The notes: generated by a model not told the origin, from the letters alone. 64,000 bases of DNA from Amaranthus tricolor (GCF_026212465.1 NC_080053.1:17249879-17313878); one strand, 5' to 3'; counted from the stretch's first letter, positions 34,350-45,828 are shown. Numbers and translations: made by a program.

Positions 34350-35623
34350 GCTCTCAAAAAGATGGGGAGAACAAAGATAGTCGGGCCAGATAACACCTAA
34401 TTGAGGTGTGGAGGGGTTTAGGAGAAGAGGGCATTAATTGGCTAACTAACATCTTTAATATTATTTTGTTGACACATAAGATGCTGGAAGAATGGAGGGA
34501 TAGCACACTAATACCTCTGTTTAAAAACAAAAGCGATGCGCAAGTATGCGGGAACTATAAAGGTATCATACTTTTAAGCCACACAATGAAATTGTGGGAA
34601 AGAGTAATAGAGAAGATAATTAGACAAGAAACGGGGATTAGAGAGAACAATTCGATTTTATACCAGGAAGGTCAACCATTGAGAAAATTCATGTTTTGAG
34701 GAGACTAATGGAGAAATATAGGAAGTGAAAGAAATATCTGCATATGGTATTCATTGACCTGGAGAAAGCATATGATAGCATACCACGACGTGTCATATGG
34801 GATAGCCTCAAGGCTAGAGTTATTTGTTCAGTGTACATTGAGGCTATACGGAATATTATGACAGAGTTTCGACTAACTTTCAAACACCGGTGGGGATAAC
34901 AGAGCCTTTTTCGGTTAAAGTTGGACTACATCAGGGATTGGCTCTAAGCCCTTTCATTTTTACTGTCATTATGGAAGAGATTTCTAAATCTATTTGGGAG
35001 ACGGTACCGTGGTGCATGCTATTCGCTGATGACATATGCTGGTAGTAGAAACTAGAGAAGAGGTTAGTAACAAATTGGATGAGCGGAGTGAAGCTTTAGA
35101 AGGTAAAGAGTTGCGCATTATTCGTACGAAGACCGAGTATTTACGCTGTGACTTTAGTGGGACAGCACTGGTAGGTGAACCATAGGTGTCCATTGATGAA
35201 GCAGTTGTTATAAAAACGACCAAATACAACTATTTAGGATCGATCATTCAAAGGGATGGGGAGAGTGATGGAGATGTAAACCATCGTATACAAGCGGGTT
35301 GGCTCAAGTGGCGAGCAGCCACCGCGGTGCTATGTGATAGGAAATTTTCAAGCAAGTTAAAAGGAAAATTCTATCGGGCGGCAATCAGACCTGCTCTGCT
35401 ATATGGGACCGAATGTTGGCCTGTAAAAATGGTTTTTGAACAAAAGATGGAAGTTACAAAAATGCGTATGCTGAGGTGGATGTGTGGGCACACATTGATG
35501 GATCGAATTAGGAACCAAGAGTTTAGGGAGAAACTAGGGGTAGCCCCTATTTTTGGAAAAATGCGGGAAAATGGATTGAGATGGTTTGGACATGTGCATA
35601 GAAAGATGATGATGATGATGATG
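34350..35623 (+). pseudogene. RTE LINE reverse transcriptase and C-terminal region
   Basis: RT pieces in several frames: MLEEWRDSTLIPLFKNKSDA with the CGNYKGIILLSH motif (34480-34580), then YLHMVFIDLEKAYDSIPR (34738-34790), VGLHQGLALSPFIF (34917-34960) and the catalytic LFADDI (35020-35037). The C-terminal part is open from 35186: YNYLGSIIQRDGESDGDVNH, AIRPALLYGTECWP and RMLRWMCGHTLMDRI, ending GHVHRK before the ATG tail. Compared with the related copy at 42380 the stretch between that point and the tail is missing (about 480 bp). Confidence 0.85.
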
Positions 35624-35639
35624 AGGTGATAGAATTATT

Positions 35640-36985
35640 ATTTGAAATTTATTTCAGCGACATCTTTTCCCTATTATTTACTTACATAATTAATGTATAA
35701 TCTATTTAATTTGTGTAGTTTCTTTAATATAGCCATTAAGTTGTATATGATTATCTATAAAAAAAACTATTTTAAAATTATTTTCTTTTCTTGATTTATT
35801 ACAAAGATTATTTTAATGAAAATAAATTTTTTACATAAATAATTAATATATTAACTGATGATTATCCATTGTAATTAAAAGATATACTACATATCTTAAT
35901 TGATTGTATATGATTAAAAAATTAGTAAATAAGATATAGTTTTAAAATCTTTTGTAATAATCTAACAAATCTAATTAGAAAGATATTACATGATATGCTA
36001 AAAAAATATTTGCCTAATAAGAACATGAAAAGAGGGGGAAAATTTTTATTGTGAATTCGGCATGTGTCCTAATTGCTTTTTCATTAGTATATTGTATAGA
36101 TAGATTTTTCTTGATTAAAATTTATAAAAGTTTGATATTAATAATCCCTACATTGAAACGAATGAAACAAGATTCCACTTGACTATATTTTAACTTATAG
36201 ATTCAGAATAAAATATAATACCAGATAGATTCCCGTGTAAAACATGGATGCTATAAATATTTACTGATATGAATAATGATATTATTTTATAAATTCAACA
36301 TATTTACAACATAAACTTAATTATTAAATCTTTGTATTTTCTATGATATTATCATTATCAAAGTGAATAACAATTTATTATACATCAATTTTAAAACATA
36401 TACTCATAGTAATTATTGATAATTAAGACAAATAAATTTTAAAATTCATTAACAATAATAAATAGGAGGAAGGATTTAGTTGAAAAAAATAGTCAAATTA
36501 GTTTGCTTATTCATTATGTGATAATAATTTATTATCTAAGTTAAAATAAAAATATAGTATTTTCTAGGTTTATATAAGGAAATATAGTATTTTCATAGAT
36601 CTCACATGTAGTTATAGTTCATCAATAATATTACATGTTTTAAAGAGTTCATTATTTCCTTAAATATCAAAAGTTTCCCTGTTAACGATAGAAAAAAGGC
36701 GAAAAAATTTTTAATGACAGTGTGACACGTGTCTCAAGTTGTTTCTTCATTAGTATATTTTATTGATTATTGATTATTTATTATTGATTAAGAGTGATAA
36801 GTAAATAGTAACCCAAAAGTAAATGGGGCTAATAGAAAGAATAGAGTATGAAATATTTCATACTAACCAAAAGCCATATACATTATGATAATAAATTTGC
36901 ATGATTGTTGTTAATAAAAATGCATATATAGTAAGTAAACGTAATTTTTATGAGTCCTTTCGTCAAAACAAATTGATAAAATCTA
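35640..36985. other. AT-rich intergenic DNA with a MITE fragment
   Basis: No coding seen. 36105-36225 resembles the right part of Stowaway family A (GAAACGAATGAAACAAGATT and TTTTAACTTATAGATT) without clear ends. Confidence 0.5.
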
Positions 36986-37244
36986 CTCTTTCCAATTCAT
37001 TAGTAATGTCTCATTTACTTTATACACTATATTCAATGCACTTATTTAATTTTTAATATCTCTAGTTGTGCATAATTAAAAATTATATAAAGTTAATATG
37101 AATAATTCTTGCATTGAGACGAATCAAACAAAATTTTACTTGGCTATGTTTTAACTTATAAATTAATAATAAAATATAAATTAAGAGTAGGAGATAAATA
37201 GTATTTAAAAGGCAAATAGAACATTACTTAAGAATTGGAGAGAG
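36986..37244. mobile_element. Stowaway-like MITE, 259 bp, family A
   Basis: TA at 36984-36985 and 37245-37246. Ends CTCTTTCCAATTCATTAGTA and, on the minus strand, CTCTCTCCAATTCTTAAGTA. Same length and interior as the copy at 26325-26583. Confidence 0.85.
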
Positions 37245-37845
37245 TACATAATTAGTAGTTACCTGTACTAACAAAAATGTTGCCAAGCAATTATAAAACT
37301 ATTTCAGTTTGTACTTATTTTGCAAAGAATGATTAGTGTTTCTATTTATTCCAAGAAAAATTAAAATTTTGCGATTTTTTTAAAAAAATTGATCGTAACA
37401 ATGACTCATTGGCCTAGACTAATTTTATGTAATAATTAACTCAAAATATTCCCTAATACTAGAATAATTCTCTCATGATAATTTAAAGTTTTATTAACCT
37501 TTTCAAAATGCACATATATTATGTAAAACTAAGGATTATTAGACAAGAATACTACTTATAATAGTAGGGTATTTTCTGAGCTAGTCAATAATAAGATTTA
37601 TCTTAATCTTAAGCTACAAAAGATGGAATTATTATAGTTTTACTTTCTCTGTTTTATTTTACTTAACGCGTAATTCTTATCATTTTTATCTTAAACTACA
37701 GTTAACTAAAATTATAAAAACTTTTATATTATGAAAGTATGCGATTATATGATTCAAACAAGAACCTATTTGACTATATATTTCTTCTTAAACATTAGCC
37801 GTTATATATAAAATAAGCTTAAAAAATAAATAGTACTCCTTAGTA
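37245..37845. other. AT-rich intergenic DNA with a possible eroded MITE
   Basis: 37640-37830 has the CTCTGTTTTATTTTACTTAA start and AACTATTTGACTATAT-like interior of a Stowaway copy, but its ends are too eroded to call. Confidence 0.4.
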
Positions 37846-38268
37846 CTTCCTTCGTTCCTTAATTACGTTCCCACAATGCTCACGTGAAGTAAGAAAAATA
37901 AAATCTTTTAGATAGTGGATATATTATTTTATTGAATATTAAATTTGATGGGGGAAAAGTGAGGATAATAAACATTAAAAACTATTAAAAGATAAGTAGT
38001 GGAAAAATATAGAAATCTCAACTAATAAAAAAATATTTTTATAAAGTTAGTGGGAAACATGTGAGAACCATAAGGAATATATAAAAATGTTAAAATGAAG
38101 TTAGTAAAGGATATGTGAGGACTATAAGTATTGTTTATAAAAATTTCTGATATAAATATAAAAAGATTTTTTATTGGAACACTAAATGGAACGCCCTAAA
38201 TGGCAAATGAAAACTTTTTAAAGGAACAAAAAGAGTGTAATGTAACGAGTATTTTCAAATGGAGGAAA
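37846..38268. mobile_element. MITE family T, 423 bp, reverse orientation
   Basis: TA at 37844-37845 and 38269-38270. Left end CTTCCTTCGTTCCTTAATTA matches the reverse complement of the right end of the 33147-33570 copy. The interior shares GTGAGGACTATAAGTA-type motifs. Confidence 0.75.
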
Positions 38269-39944
38269 TATTAATATTTTAACTTTTAATTTCAAATTAG
38301 AATTTCTTTCCATGTCTTCTCAATTAGTCTTTCAAGCTAGGATGCATACAAATCTCATGTAACTTTAAAAGTTATAACCCATCATAGAAAACAAGTCAAA
38401 TCAAAATCCACTCTATTGGTTGGAGCATTATATGGATAAACCCAAATGGAGCAAAGGATATCATATACAGTATCAAAGCTAAGAGAATTATTCAAATTTG
38501 AGCCCTTTCTTTTCCCTTTGTATCAATAGCAATGCAAGCTTTGAATGATAATACTCATGGATCATACATGTGGGTTTATCTTTCAATCACATGGGTAGCT
38601 ATCATAACTTGCATGTGAGTTGTGCACTAGTGACAACCTACTTGTGTATCTCTAATTTGCTAAAATTGTTGTATGCAACTTCTCATTCTATAATCTACAC
38701 CCATTCATTTTAACTAAAAGATGCTAAAGTGTGCAAATTTAAGGTCATTTCCTGTTCTTTTTTTTTTTTTATTATTTTATTATTTTTTATTTTTTTTTTA
38801 TCCCCTTCGAAAGCCAAAGGAGACTAGCTAGCCAATAGAAAATCTATGTAAGAGAACAAATACTATGTTATTTGGCATACCAATAACAAAAAAGGTTAGT
38901 TAATAGTGGATTAGTGGTAATAAAACTTTTTACCAAGTACAACCCTAAATTAGGATGGTATGTTGCTAGGACCTTAGTGTGTTAAGGTAACAAACACTTA
39001 TAGGTAGAGTAGTAATTTAAAAGTGTATGAATGAGGTTAAGTCCTTAAGTGAAGTTAGGTGTTTATGATAATAGTAATGATGTATAATTTGTTTAAATAT
39101 CAACGATTTGTTTTAGGATAATAGCGGATGGTCGAGAGAGAAATCAACAAGTTTCGTGAAAATAAATGAAATTACATGTACTATAGATAGATGAGTAAGT
39201 TATGTCACAATTATGTGTTTTTATGAAGAGGAGAGTTAATTTTAGAATGATGTAAACGAGATTTGATTCTTGATTTTGGATATTATTATTATAAAATTTT
39301 ATCAACTTAATTACTCTCTTGTGTCAATACAAATATCTTATTTTATTAGTTGATCAATTCAATGTAATTATTCTATTTTATTTTCGATTTATGTCAGCAC
39401 TCCTCAACCGCGTCTATACTAGCCTACATTTTCACCCTTCACTTTAATCCACTCAACTAAATAGGGTTGTCTTGTAAATTTTGGAGCCTATGTTCCACTT
39501 TTATATTAAAAACCCTTAGAATTTAAGAAAAGAAAAATTAAAATAGTAGTATGTGATAAAATATCTCATTTATTAAAATATTAATATTTGACTCTTTATT
39601 ACTTGGTTACTCTCGTGTAAAATAGTATATATATGTTCATGTAATTGAAACAATAAACCAAATAAGTATAAAATAGAATTTGGGGTCCCTTTGATAACGG
39701 GACCCTATACTATAGACCATTTTATACATGCTAATCGACAGTTATGCAACTAACCACACATGTTAACGGATATTCCTTAAGTCTAATATCAGTGCACACT
39801 ATTTGTCTGTTTTATTTAACATATCACAAATTACAATCATACTATCTATGTTATTCCCAGCCCTGTGTTAGAAATTAGTTGCTAGTGTACTTTTTTCACA
39901 CTAGTGATATTTTTAATATCGTTATCCATATATGATTTTTGTAA
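38269..39944. other. Intergenic DNA, nothing recognised
   Basis: A T-rich low-complexity run lies at 38757-38802. No protein-like frame or RNA gene was recognised. Confidence 0.45.
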
Positions 39945-41190
39945 ATTTTTTAATAAAATTATTCTAACAGAATGTCCTAAATATAGGTTTAATATAATGC
40001 AATAATATTTATATTCAACTATAATTCACGAAATTAATACACAAATATATCTCATATATATTTGTGTACAGAAAAATTTTATTAAACAGTCTATTACAAT
40101 AATTTTATTAAAAAATTATTTTATTAAAATAATATGTACAAATTATATCTCATATATATTTATGTACAAAAAAATTCTTTCCTAAACAGCCTGTGTATTA
40201 TGTGTGAAAATGATGTCCTTATGTGTATTACGTGCTAAAAAAATGTAATTTAAAATATAGCTAACGCAAGACTTTCCTACTTAAATAAAGGATGCCAAGA
40301 GGTGGTGGTAGAGGGTGTATCGTAAGAGGTGAACCTTCGGAGACGAGGGACAATTTTGCTGAAGATACGACGCAAAATACAAGAGTTTAAGCTGTGGAAA
40401 ATCAGTTAAGAATAATGGAAAGGAATAATAAGAGGTTGTTGAATTTAATGGAGAAGCAGATGAGTCGTTCCCATGAAGATGATGAAGGGAAATTCTATAA
40501 GAGATTGTCTAGTCATCAACCTCCAAAATATGATGGAGAACCTAATCCAGTTCAATTTGAGGATTGGATTGCAGAAATAGAGAAACTATTGGAGGCCATT
40601 AACTGCCCGTCAAATTTTAAAGTGAAATTGACCGCATTTTACTTGACAGGCACTGTAGAACTATCGGGGAGGATTATAAAACAAACTGCCATAGATTCTA
40701 CTTGGGAACAATTTCTGAAGAAGCTTCGTGATCAATTTTACCCGCCTTCGCTTCAGATAAAGAAAGAGAATGAATTCTTATTTCTGAGCCAGGGAACTAT
40801 GTCAGTGATCGAATACGCAATTAAGTTCAGAGAGCTGGCTAGATTCGCTATCGAAGTAGTGAAATTATTAAGGTACAAATTCTTACATATATTAATTTAC
40901 ATAAAATTATGCCCGTAAATTTAATATATGTTTATAATATATAAATTAAATTTTCTGTAAATTTTGGTGATTTAATTCATTGTAAATTAATTTATATGAT
41001 TTATTCATTTTAATTTCCTAAAACCGCATAATTTGAAATAATTTTAGTTAAAATAGTAAATAATAATATTTTTAAACGAAAATTTTTCTGTACATAAATA
41101 TATATGAGATATAATTTGTGTATTAGTTTCGTGACTTATAGTTGAGTATAAATATTATTATATTATATTAAGCCTATATTTAGGAAAGAA
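39945..41190. mobile_element. Inverted-repeat-flanked segment enclosing a gypsy gag fragment
   Basis: A left arm at 39975-40080 (TCCTAAATATAGGTTTAATA, then ACTATAATTCACGAAATTAA and ATATCTCATATATATTTG) is repeated inverted at 41079-41185 with about nine tenths identity by eye. The left side also holds a second copy of CAAATTATATCTCATATATA at 40139-40168. Between the arms lies a gag fragment. Arm length suggests a Mutator-like carrier, but I found no clean 9-bp target duplication. Alternatively the arms are two opposed MITEs. Confidence 0.55.
40292..40918 (+). pseudogene. Ty3/gypsy gag fragment
   Basis: Starts at an ATG (MPRGGGRG-type start, 40292) and has one stop at 40388. A frame of 174 codons from 40394 follows. 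The gag core includes LSSHQPPKYDGEPNPVQFED, then WIAEIEKLLEAINCP, KLTAFYLTGT, WEQFLKKLRDQFYPPSLQI and TMSVIEYAIKFRELARF. It is related in layout to the gag at 1108 but clearly a different family. It ends abruptly after ELARF, about 160 bp before the right inverted arm, and no knuckle, protease or RT follows. It is an isolated gag piece. Confidence 0.78.
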
Positions 41191-41465
41191 CAGCCTGTTG
41201 TAATTATATATTATAAAAATAGTTGATATTAATCAAGACAAACCAAACTAACTTTCAATTAGAAATTTAAAAATCATAAAGTGTAAATAAAGAATAAAAT
41301 ATAAAGTAAGATTAACTGGTGTGAAATTTAAGAAATATAAATAAAGTGTTATTTTTTAGAAAATTCAGAGAAATTTATAGATGAGATAAAAAGTAATTTA
41401 ATTTTGTGCATTAGAATTTAGAGTGTGAATAAATGTCAATAATAAAAATAGGGCAAATATGATAG

Positions 41466-41642
41466 TGATAAAATAAATAATGCGGAAATAAGAGTGTTTG
41501 GCCAGTGAATACTGATTTTGTATTAAGTTATGAAATGAAACAAAGGCACCTACTTATACAAGATTCAGTAGTCTAATCTAGGAAACAAAATAATTACACA
41601 ATAATTAATATTTCCTAAATATGTTGAATATACTTTCCTACG
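41466..41642 (-). repeat. 3' LTR of the copia element
   Basis: Plus-strand reading starts TGATAAAATAAATAATGCGG and ends ATATACTTTCCTACG. The last base differs from the CA end of the partner LTR. Several substitutions and a small deletion separate the two LTRs, so the insertion is not recent. Confidence 0.9.
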
Positions 41643-41990
41643 CTCCTCCTCAAGTTAGGTCTTCGGGTCACCAATACCTAACTTGCACAATGTTTGTTCA
41701 AAAGCTTCTGAAGTCACCGCCTTTGTAAGAATAAATGCCAGCTGATCTTTTGATCTTACAAAGCGAATGCTTATGATCTTCTTCTTAAGTTTCTCTATAA
41801 AATGCCTATTGATCTCAATGCTTGGTGCGATCACGTTGACTGGGTTTTCAGAGATATTGATTGTTGCTTTATTATTACAAAAAAATTTACAAGCCTTCTT
41901 TTGTGGGAAGTGTAGTTCACTTAGGAGCTTCCGTATTCATATGATCTTAGTTATTCCTTTGGCAATACCATGGAATTTTTCCTCTGCACT
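41643..41990 (-). pseudogene. Copia RNase H C-terminal part and polypurine tract
   Basis: Minus-strand frames give AEEKFHGIAKGI, RKLLSELHFPQKK, CNNKATINISENP (the CDNKAAI-type motif) and INRHFIEK, then VRSKDQLAFILTKAVTSEAF and LCKLGIGDPKT, the standard end of copia pol. A GAGGAGGAGCG polypurine tract precedes the 3' LTR. The sequence jumps directly from integrase-linker codons near 42000 to this block, so RT and part of RNase H are deleted. Confidence 0.8.
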
Positions 41991-41999
41991 TAATAAGAG

Positions 42000-42379
42000 T
42001 GGGAGGAAGGAATAGAGGAATGAGTTTGGAGAGTATGTATAGGGGTTTGAAAGTTTAGAGTTTTTGTGGGAAGATGGTTGGTTAAGTAAGTGGCGATAGC
42101 TACAGCCTCTGTCCAAAAATGATGTGGACCATGAGATTCAAACAGAAGGGCTCGGGTAATTTCGAGAATGATACGATTTTTTCATTCAGCAACTCCGTTA
42201 TGTTGAGGGGTATCGGGACAGGTGGTTTGGTGAATTAAGCCATTATCAAAACTAAATTTTTTCATGTTCAGGTTAACATATTCACCTCCGTTGTCAGAAC
42301 GAAGTACTTGTGGTTAAGTTTGAAACTGAGTGAGAATCATATGATAAAATTTAACAAATACATCAAAGACTTCTGACTT
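42000..42379 (-). pseudogene. Copia integrase, second half
   Basis: The minus strand continues the integrase core interrupted by the LINE: KSEVFDVFVKFYHMILTQF (near 42314-42375), SDNGGEY (near 42280), the TPQHNG block (near 42190) and HHFWTEAVAIATYL (near 42100). One stop lies within the block after TPQHNG. The acceptor Asp and the Glu region are recognisable. Confidence 0.78.
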
Positions 42380-43347
42380 TAGTCGTACGAAGACCAAGTA
42401 TTTGCACTGTGACTTTAGTGGGACATCACCGGTAGGTGAACCATAGGTGTCCATTGATAAAACAGTTGTTAAAAGTACAACCAAGTACAAGTATTTGGGA
42501 TCGATCATTCAAAAAGATGGGGAGATTGACGGAGATGTAAATCATCGTATACATCCGGGTTAGCTCGAGTGGCGAGCAGCCACCGTATTTCTATGTGATA
42601 GGAAATTCCAGACCAAGCTAAAAGGAAAATTCTATCGGGCGGCAATCAGACCTGCTTTGCCATATGGGACCGGATGTTAGCATGCCAAGAAGTTTTTTGA
42701 ACATAGATGAAAGTTATAGAAATACGTATACTGAGGTGGATGTATGGGCACACATTGATGGATCGAATTTGGAAACAAGACTTTAGGGACAAACTAGAGG
42801 TAGCCCCTATTTCTGAAAAAATGTACAAAAATAGATTAAGGTAATTTGGACATGTGAAGAGAAAGACTTTCGATGTCCTTTTGAGGAGGGTAGAAAGCAT
42901 TATAGTAGAGGGTAAGAGGAGTCGAGGAAGACCTAGGAGAACTTGAGATGAGCAAATAAAAGTTGACTTGTATGAGTTAAACTTCTCTGCGGACCTGACT
43001 AGGGATAGGGGTAATTGGAGGCGCCATATCCATGTTTTAGATTACTTATGTCCTCTTAGATTACCTTTTAGTGTTCTTGCCCTCTTGCTTTTCTCGTTTC
43101 CTTTGTATTAGTTTTTCTGTTTTCTATATATTGTAGTTGGCTCTACTTATTTATTTTATTTTATTTATCGGCATTTAAGTTATCTTTCCCGTGTAGTTAC
43201 GTCTCTTTATCTTCCTTGAGCCAGGGGACTCCTTTGACTGCGCTCTCCTTTATGAGTATGAGTTGCCGCCGTCCTTCACTCCCTAGACCCTGTTCTTAGT
43301 TTTTTTATGAGCGGGATACACTAGGTAGGATGATGATGATGATAATG
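42380..43347 (+). mobile_element. RTE LINE fragment inserted in the copia integrase
   Basis: Flanked by the perfect 18-bp duplication ATCAAAGACTTCTGACTT (42362-42379, 43348-43365). It is homologous to 35121-35600 of the other LINE copy (e.g. GTGACTTTAGTGGGACA and GCGAGCAGCCACCG) and encodes the same decayed C-terminal region. It retains a 3' untranslated part (about 42860-43330) that the other copy lacks, and ends in (GAT)n. Confidence 0.92.
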
Positions 43348-44123
43348 ATCAAAGACTTCTGACTTGTGTTTCAAAAAATAAACTCAACTCATTCGAGTAC
43401 AATCATCCACAAACAAGAAATAATATGAAAAATCATGTGTATCACATTTGGGAGCAGGATTCCCAAACATCAGAGTGTATTAAAACAAAAGGTTTAATAC
43501 TATGAGTAAAGCTAGGGGCATATGAGTGTTTATGGCTTTTGGCTAAGACACAAGATTCACAGTGCAAGGATGTATTGCAATTAGAAAGAGGGGAAAAAGA
43601 CGTTTTAAGTACCCTAAGGAAGGATGGCCTAGATGTTGGTGCCACATCCACAATCGATGATCAGGAGACCCATGATCAAACGACGTGTGACCTTTTTTAA
43701 CCGCCTTGTCCACATAGTATAAGCTTCCTTTCTCAATACCACGCCCAATAATCGTCCTGATCTGAGCATCCTGCACAATACAACCAGTAGAAGTCATAAC
43801 AAACGCACAATTAAGCTCTTTAGTCAATTGACTAATAGATAAAGTTTATGAGTTAAGCTGGGAATTAAAAGACAATTTCGAAGATTAATGGAGGGAGAAA
43901 TTTCAACAGTCCCAGTCTTAGTAACAGCAACACAATCTCCATTGGCTGTTTGAATTTGAGTATAGATGGTTGGTGTAGTATTTAGAAGATCTGAAGGGTC
44001 AAAGGTCATTGTGTCGGTTGCCCCAAAATCGAAAATCCAAGGGGATTGGGTTCGATTACACATAAGGCCCATTTTTTTTATGAAATTATGGGAAATAAGA
44101 GTTGAACTGGGCTGGGTTGTCAC
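43348..44123 (-). pseudogene. Copia protease, GAG-pre-integrase and first half of integrase
   Basis: The minus-strand frame from 44123 encodes the protease block SPWIFDFGATDTMTFDPSDL; the usual DSG triad reads DFG, so it is damaged. SINLRNCLLIPSLTHKLYLL follows. A frame change at about 43825 leads to LNCAFVMTSTGCIVQD, GSLYYVDKAVKKGH and RLWMWHQHLGHPSLGYLKRL (GAG-pre-integrase), then CESCVLAKSHKHSY and FVLIHSDVWE, the integrase start with its first Asp. The LINE insertion then interrupts the core. Confidence 0.82.
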
Positions 44124-44249
44124 GAAAAATCTGGGCTGAGTGGGACTTATGCTCGCGGATCATAAGTTGATCCAGATAATAAGTTGTGGTTTCAAGGTTT
44201 TTGTGGGTTACTAGGTTTGATTGAACTCTGAAACTACCCCTTACTGCCT

Positions 44250-44875
44250 CCTAGGGATGGCATTGGGTCGGACTCGGCTCGGATTATACATACTTCGACT
44301 TTGCTTCGGATTTTAGTCGAACTTTTTTTTTTTCAGTCCACCTCCTCTCGGAGTCGGATTAAGCATACTCCAAGTTTGCCCCGACTCGGACTCTCGGACC
44401 TCCAACGGAGTCGGATTATTATTAAACTTTATCGTTGTGATGTTGTACTAATGATTTAAAGCATACGAAGTTAACAAAATATATTTTTCAAATACAATTT
44501 AACAAAAAAATATGTGCTTTGAATTCAAGTTTAACATGAGATATATTCCTAATACTACAATTTAACAAAATTTTGTCGCATTTTGATTTGGCGTATTTTA
44601 TTTCTCTTGATTTGATTTGTCGTATTTTGATTGATTGATCTAAATAAAAATACCAAGTAGTTTTTCAAAATCGAAAATTACAATTAGTATGAGAGATAGT
44701 TTGAATTAGTCACGTCTAGAGTTTTAAAGGAAACAAAATGTTGGGTTAAAAGTCAAATTCAAAGTCGGATTTCCTTCAGGGTCGGAGTCGGGTCGGAGTG
44801 TCGGATTTTTAATAAGGTCCAACTCCGGTCCGTCTCTAACTCGGATTCGGATCGTGAAGTCGGAGTTGCATTCTT
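44250..44875. mobile_element. Probable hAT-type non-autonomous sequence
   Basis: Begins TAGGGATGGCATTGGGTCGG and has clusters of TCGGAGTCGGA/ACTCGGATT motifs at both ends (44260-44420, 44765-44870), like the subterminal repeats of plant hAT elements. The right end and target duplication were not resolved. Confidence 0.5.
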
Positions 44876-45340
44876 CTTCGGACCAGCCATGGTGACTGTT
44901 TTCTCGTTTCTTTTCCCTTGTCCATTCGAAGCAAGGTGCCCTTTTTCCTAGTGGTAGTAACGTAGCGGCAAGAGATGCTTGGCCGCCGCTTTGGTTCACC
45001 GGATCCATGGTGGTAGTAGCGTGCCTTTGTAACATACTCCACCAAACTCGTCGGAGTAAGGATTTTTTCGACCGGTGGTAAGGAAACACATTAAGCCACG
45101 TTTTTCGTGTTGAGATCCGTTTGAGGGTTCGGTGGTTCTTGGGTTGTTGTTTAAGTTTTGGTACCGGAAACATTTATCCATCATATAATTGGAGACAGTT
45201 GTTGGTGTCGAACCTTTGTGGTTGCAACAATGTTTTTGGTTTGATTTTTACCGGAGAACTCTCGATCTTCTCCATTGTAGGTAAGTTAACTTGGTAAATG
45301 ATGACCGGGATGGTTATCGGATCCCAGATCTTAACCTTAC
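44876..45340 (-). pseudogene. Remnant of the copia gag/leader
   Basis: From the PBS the minus strand reads through an ATG at about 45274 (MEKIESSPVKIKPK) to a stop, then broken frames rich in basic and polar residues. This is where gag belongs, but no gag core is recognisable. It is probably truncated and altered by the neighbouring hAT-like insertion. Confidence 0.4.
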
Positions 45341-45353
45341 GGCTCTAATTCCA
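45341..45353 (-). other. Primer binding site (initiator tRNA-Met type)
   Basis: Minus strand TGGAATTAGAGCC directly after the 5' LTR, close to the TGGTATCAGAGC complement of tRNA-iMet used by most plant copia elements. Confidence 0.8.
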
Positions 45354-45540
45354 TGATAAAATAAATAATGCGGAAATAAGAGTATTTGACCAGCGAATAC
45401 TGATTTTGTATTAACTTATGAAATGAAACAAATGCACCTACTTATACAAGATTGAGTAGTCTAATCTAGGAAATAAAATAATTATAGAATAATTACACAA
45501 AAATAGTATTTCCTAAATATGTTGAATATACTTTCCTACA
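45354..45540 (-). repeat. 5' LTR of the copia element
   Basis: 187 bp, plus-strand reading TGATAAAATAAATAATGCGG to TATACTTTCCTACA. It abuts the primer binding site on its inner side and the GATAG duplication on its outer side. Confidence 0.9.
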
Positions 45541-45584
45541 GATAGAACCAACTAAAAAATTGAGGAAATTTCATAAGACATTTA

Positions 45585-45828
45585 CTCCCTCTATTCTCTT
45601 TACTTGTCTCGTTTGGTTTTGACACATTTATCAATGCACGTTTTCGATCTTAAATATCTCTAATTGTGCTTACATAAAAATTATAAAAAGTTGATATTAA
45701 TAAAATTTAGAACGAATTAAACAAGATTCCATTTGATTATATTATAACTTATAGATTAAGAACAAATCACATCATAAAAATGATTAATTAATAATGTTGA
45801 AAAATCAAGTAAAGCAAATTGGAGAAAA
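45585..45828. mobile_element. Stowaway-like MITE, family A, 244 bp
   Basis: TA at 45583-45584 and 45829-45830. Starts CTCCCTCTATTCTCTTTACT. Interior AATATCTCTAATTGTGCTTA and ATAACTTATAGATTAAGAA are shared with the 26325 and 36986 copies. Confidence 0.75.

Larger units (their letters stand above)
33659..35623 (+). mobile_element. 5'-truncated RTE-type LINE with 16-bp target duplication
   Basis: A non-LTR retrotransposon fragment bounded by identical AGGTGATAGAATTATT at 33643-33658 and 35624-35639. It begins inside the coding region and ends in a short (ATG)n tail, which is the RTE style of 3' end rather than poly(A). The frames are broken, so it is dead, but the insertion footprint is perfect. 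Confidence 0.92.
41461..45545 (-). mobile_element. Ty1/copia element with LTRs, PBS, PPT and GATAG duplication; RT deleted
   Basis: Minus-strand element between 5-bp duplications GATAG (41461-41465 and 45541-45545). 5' LTR at 45354-45540, PBS at 45341-45353, polypurine tract at about 41643-41655, 3' LTR at 41466-41642. Inside are protease, GAG-pre-integrase, integrase and the end of RNase H, but no RT. It carries an RTE LINE (42380-43347) and a hAT-like sequence (about 44250-44875). Short LTRs (under 190 bp) fit an Ale/Retrofit-like lineage, not proven. Confidence 0.88.

Noticed and set aside
42314..42508. 64-codon minus-strand frame spanning the LINE/copia border
   Set aside because: A chance fusion of antisense LINE sequence with genuine copia integrase codons.
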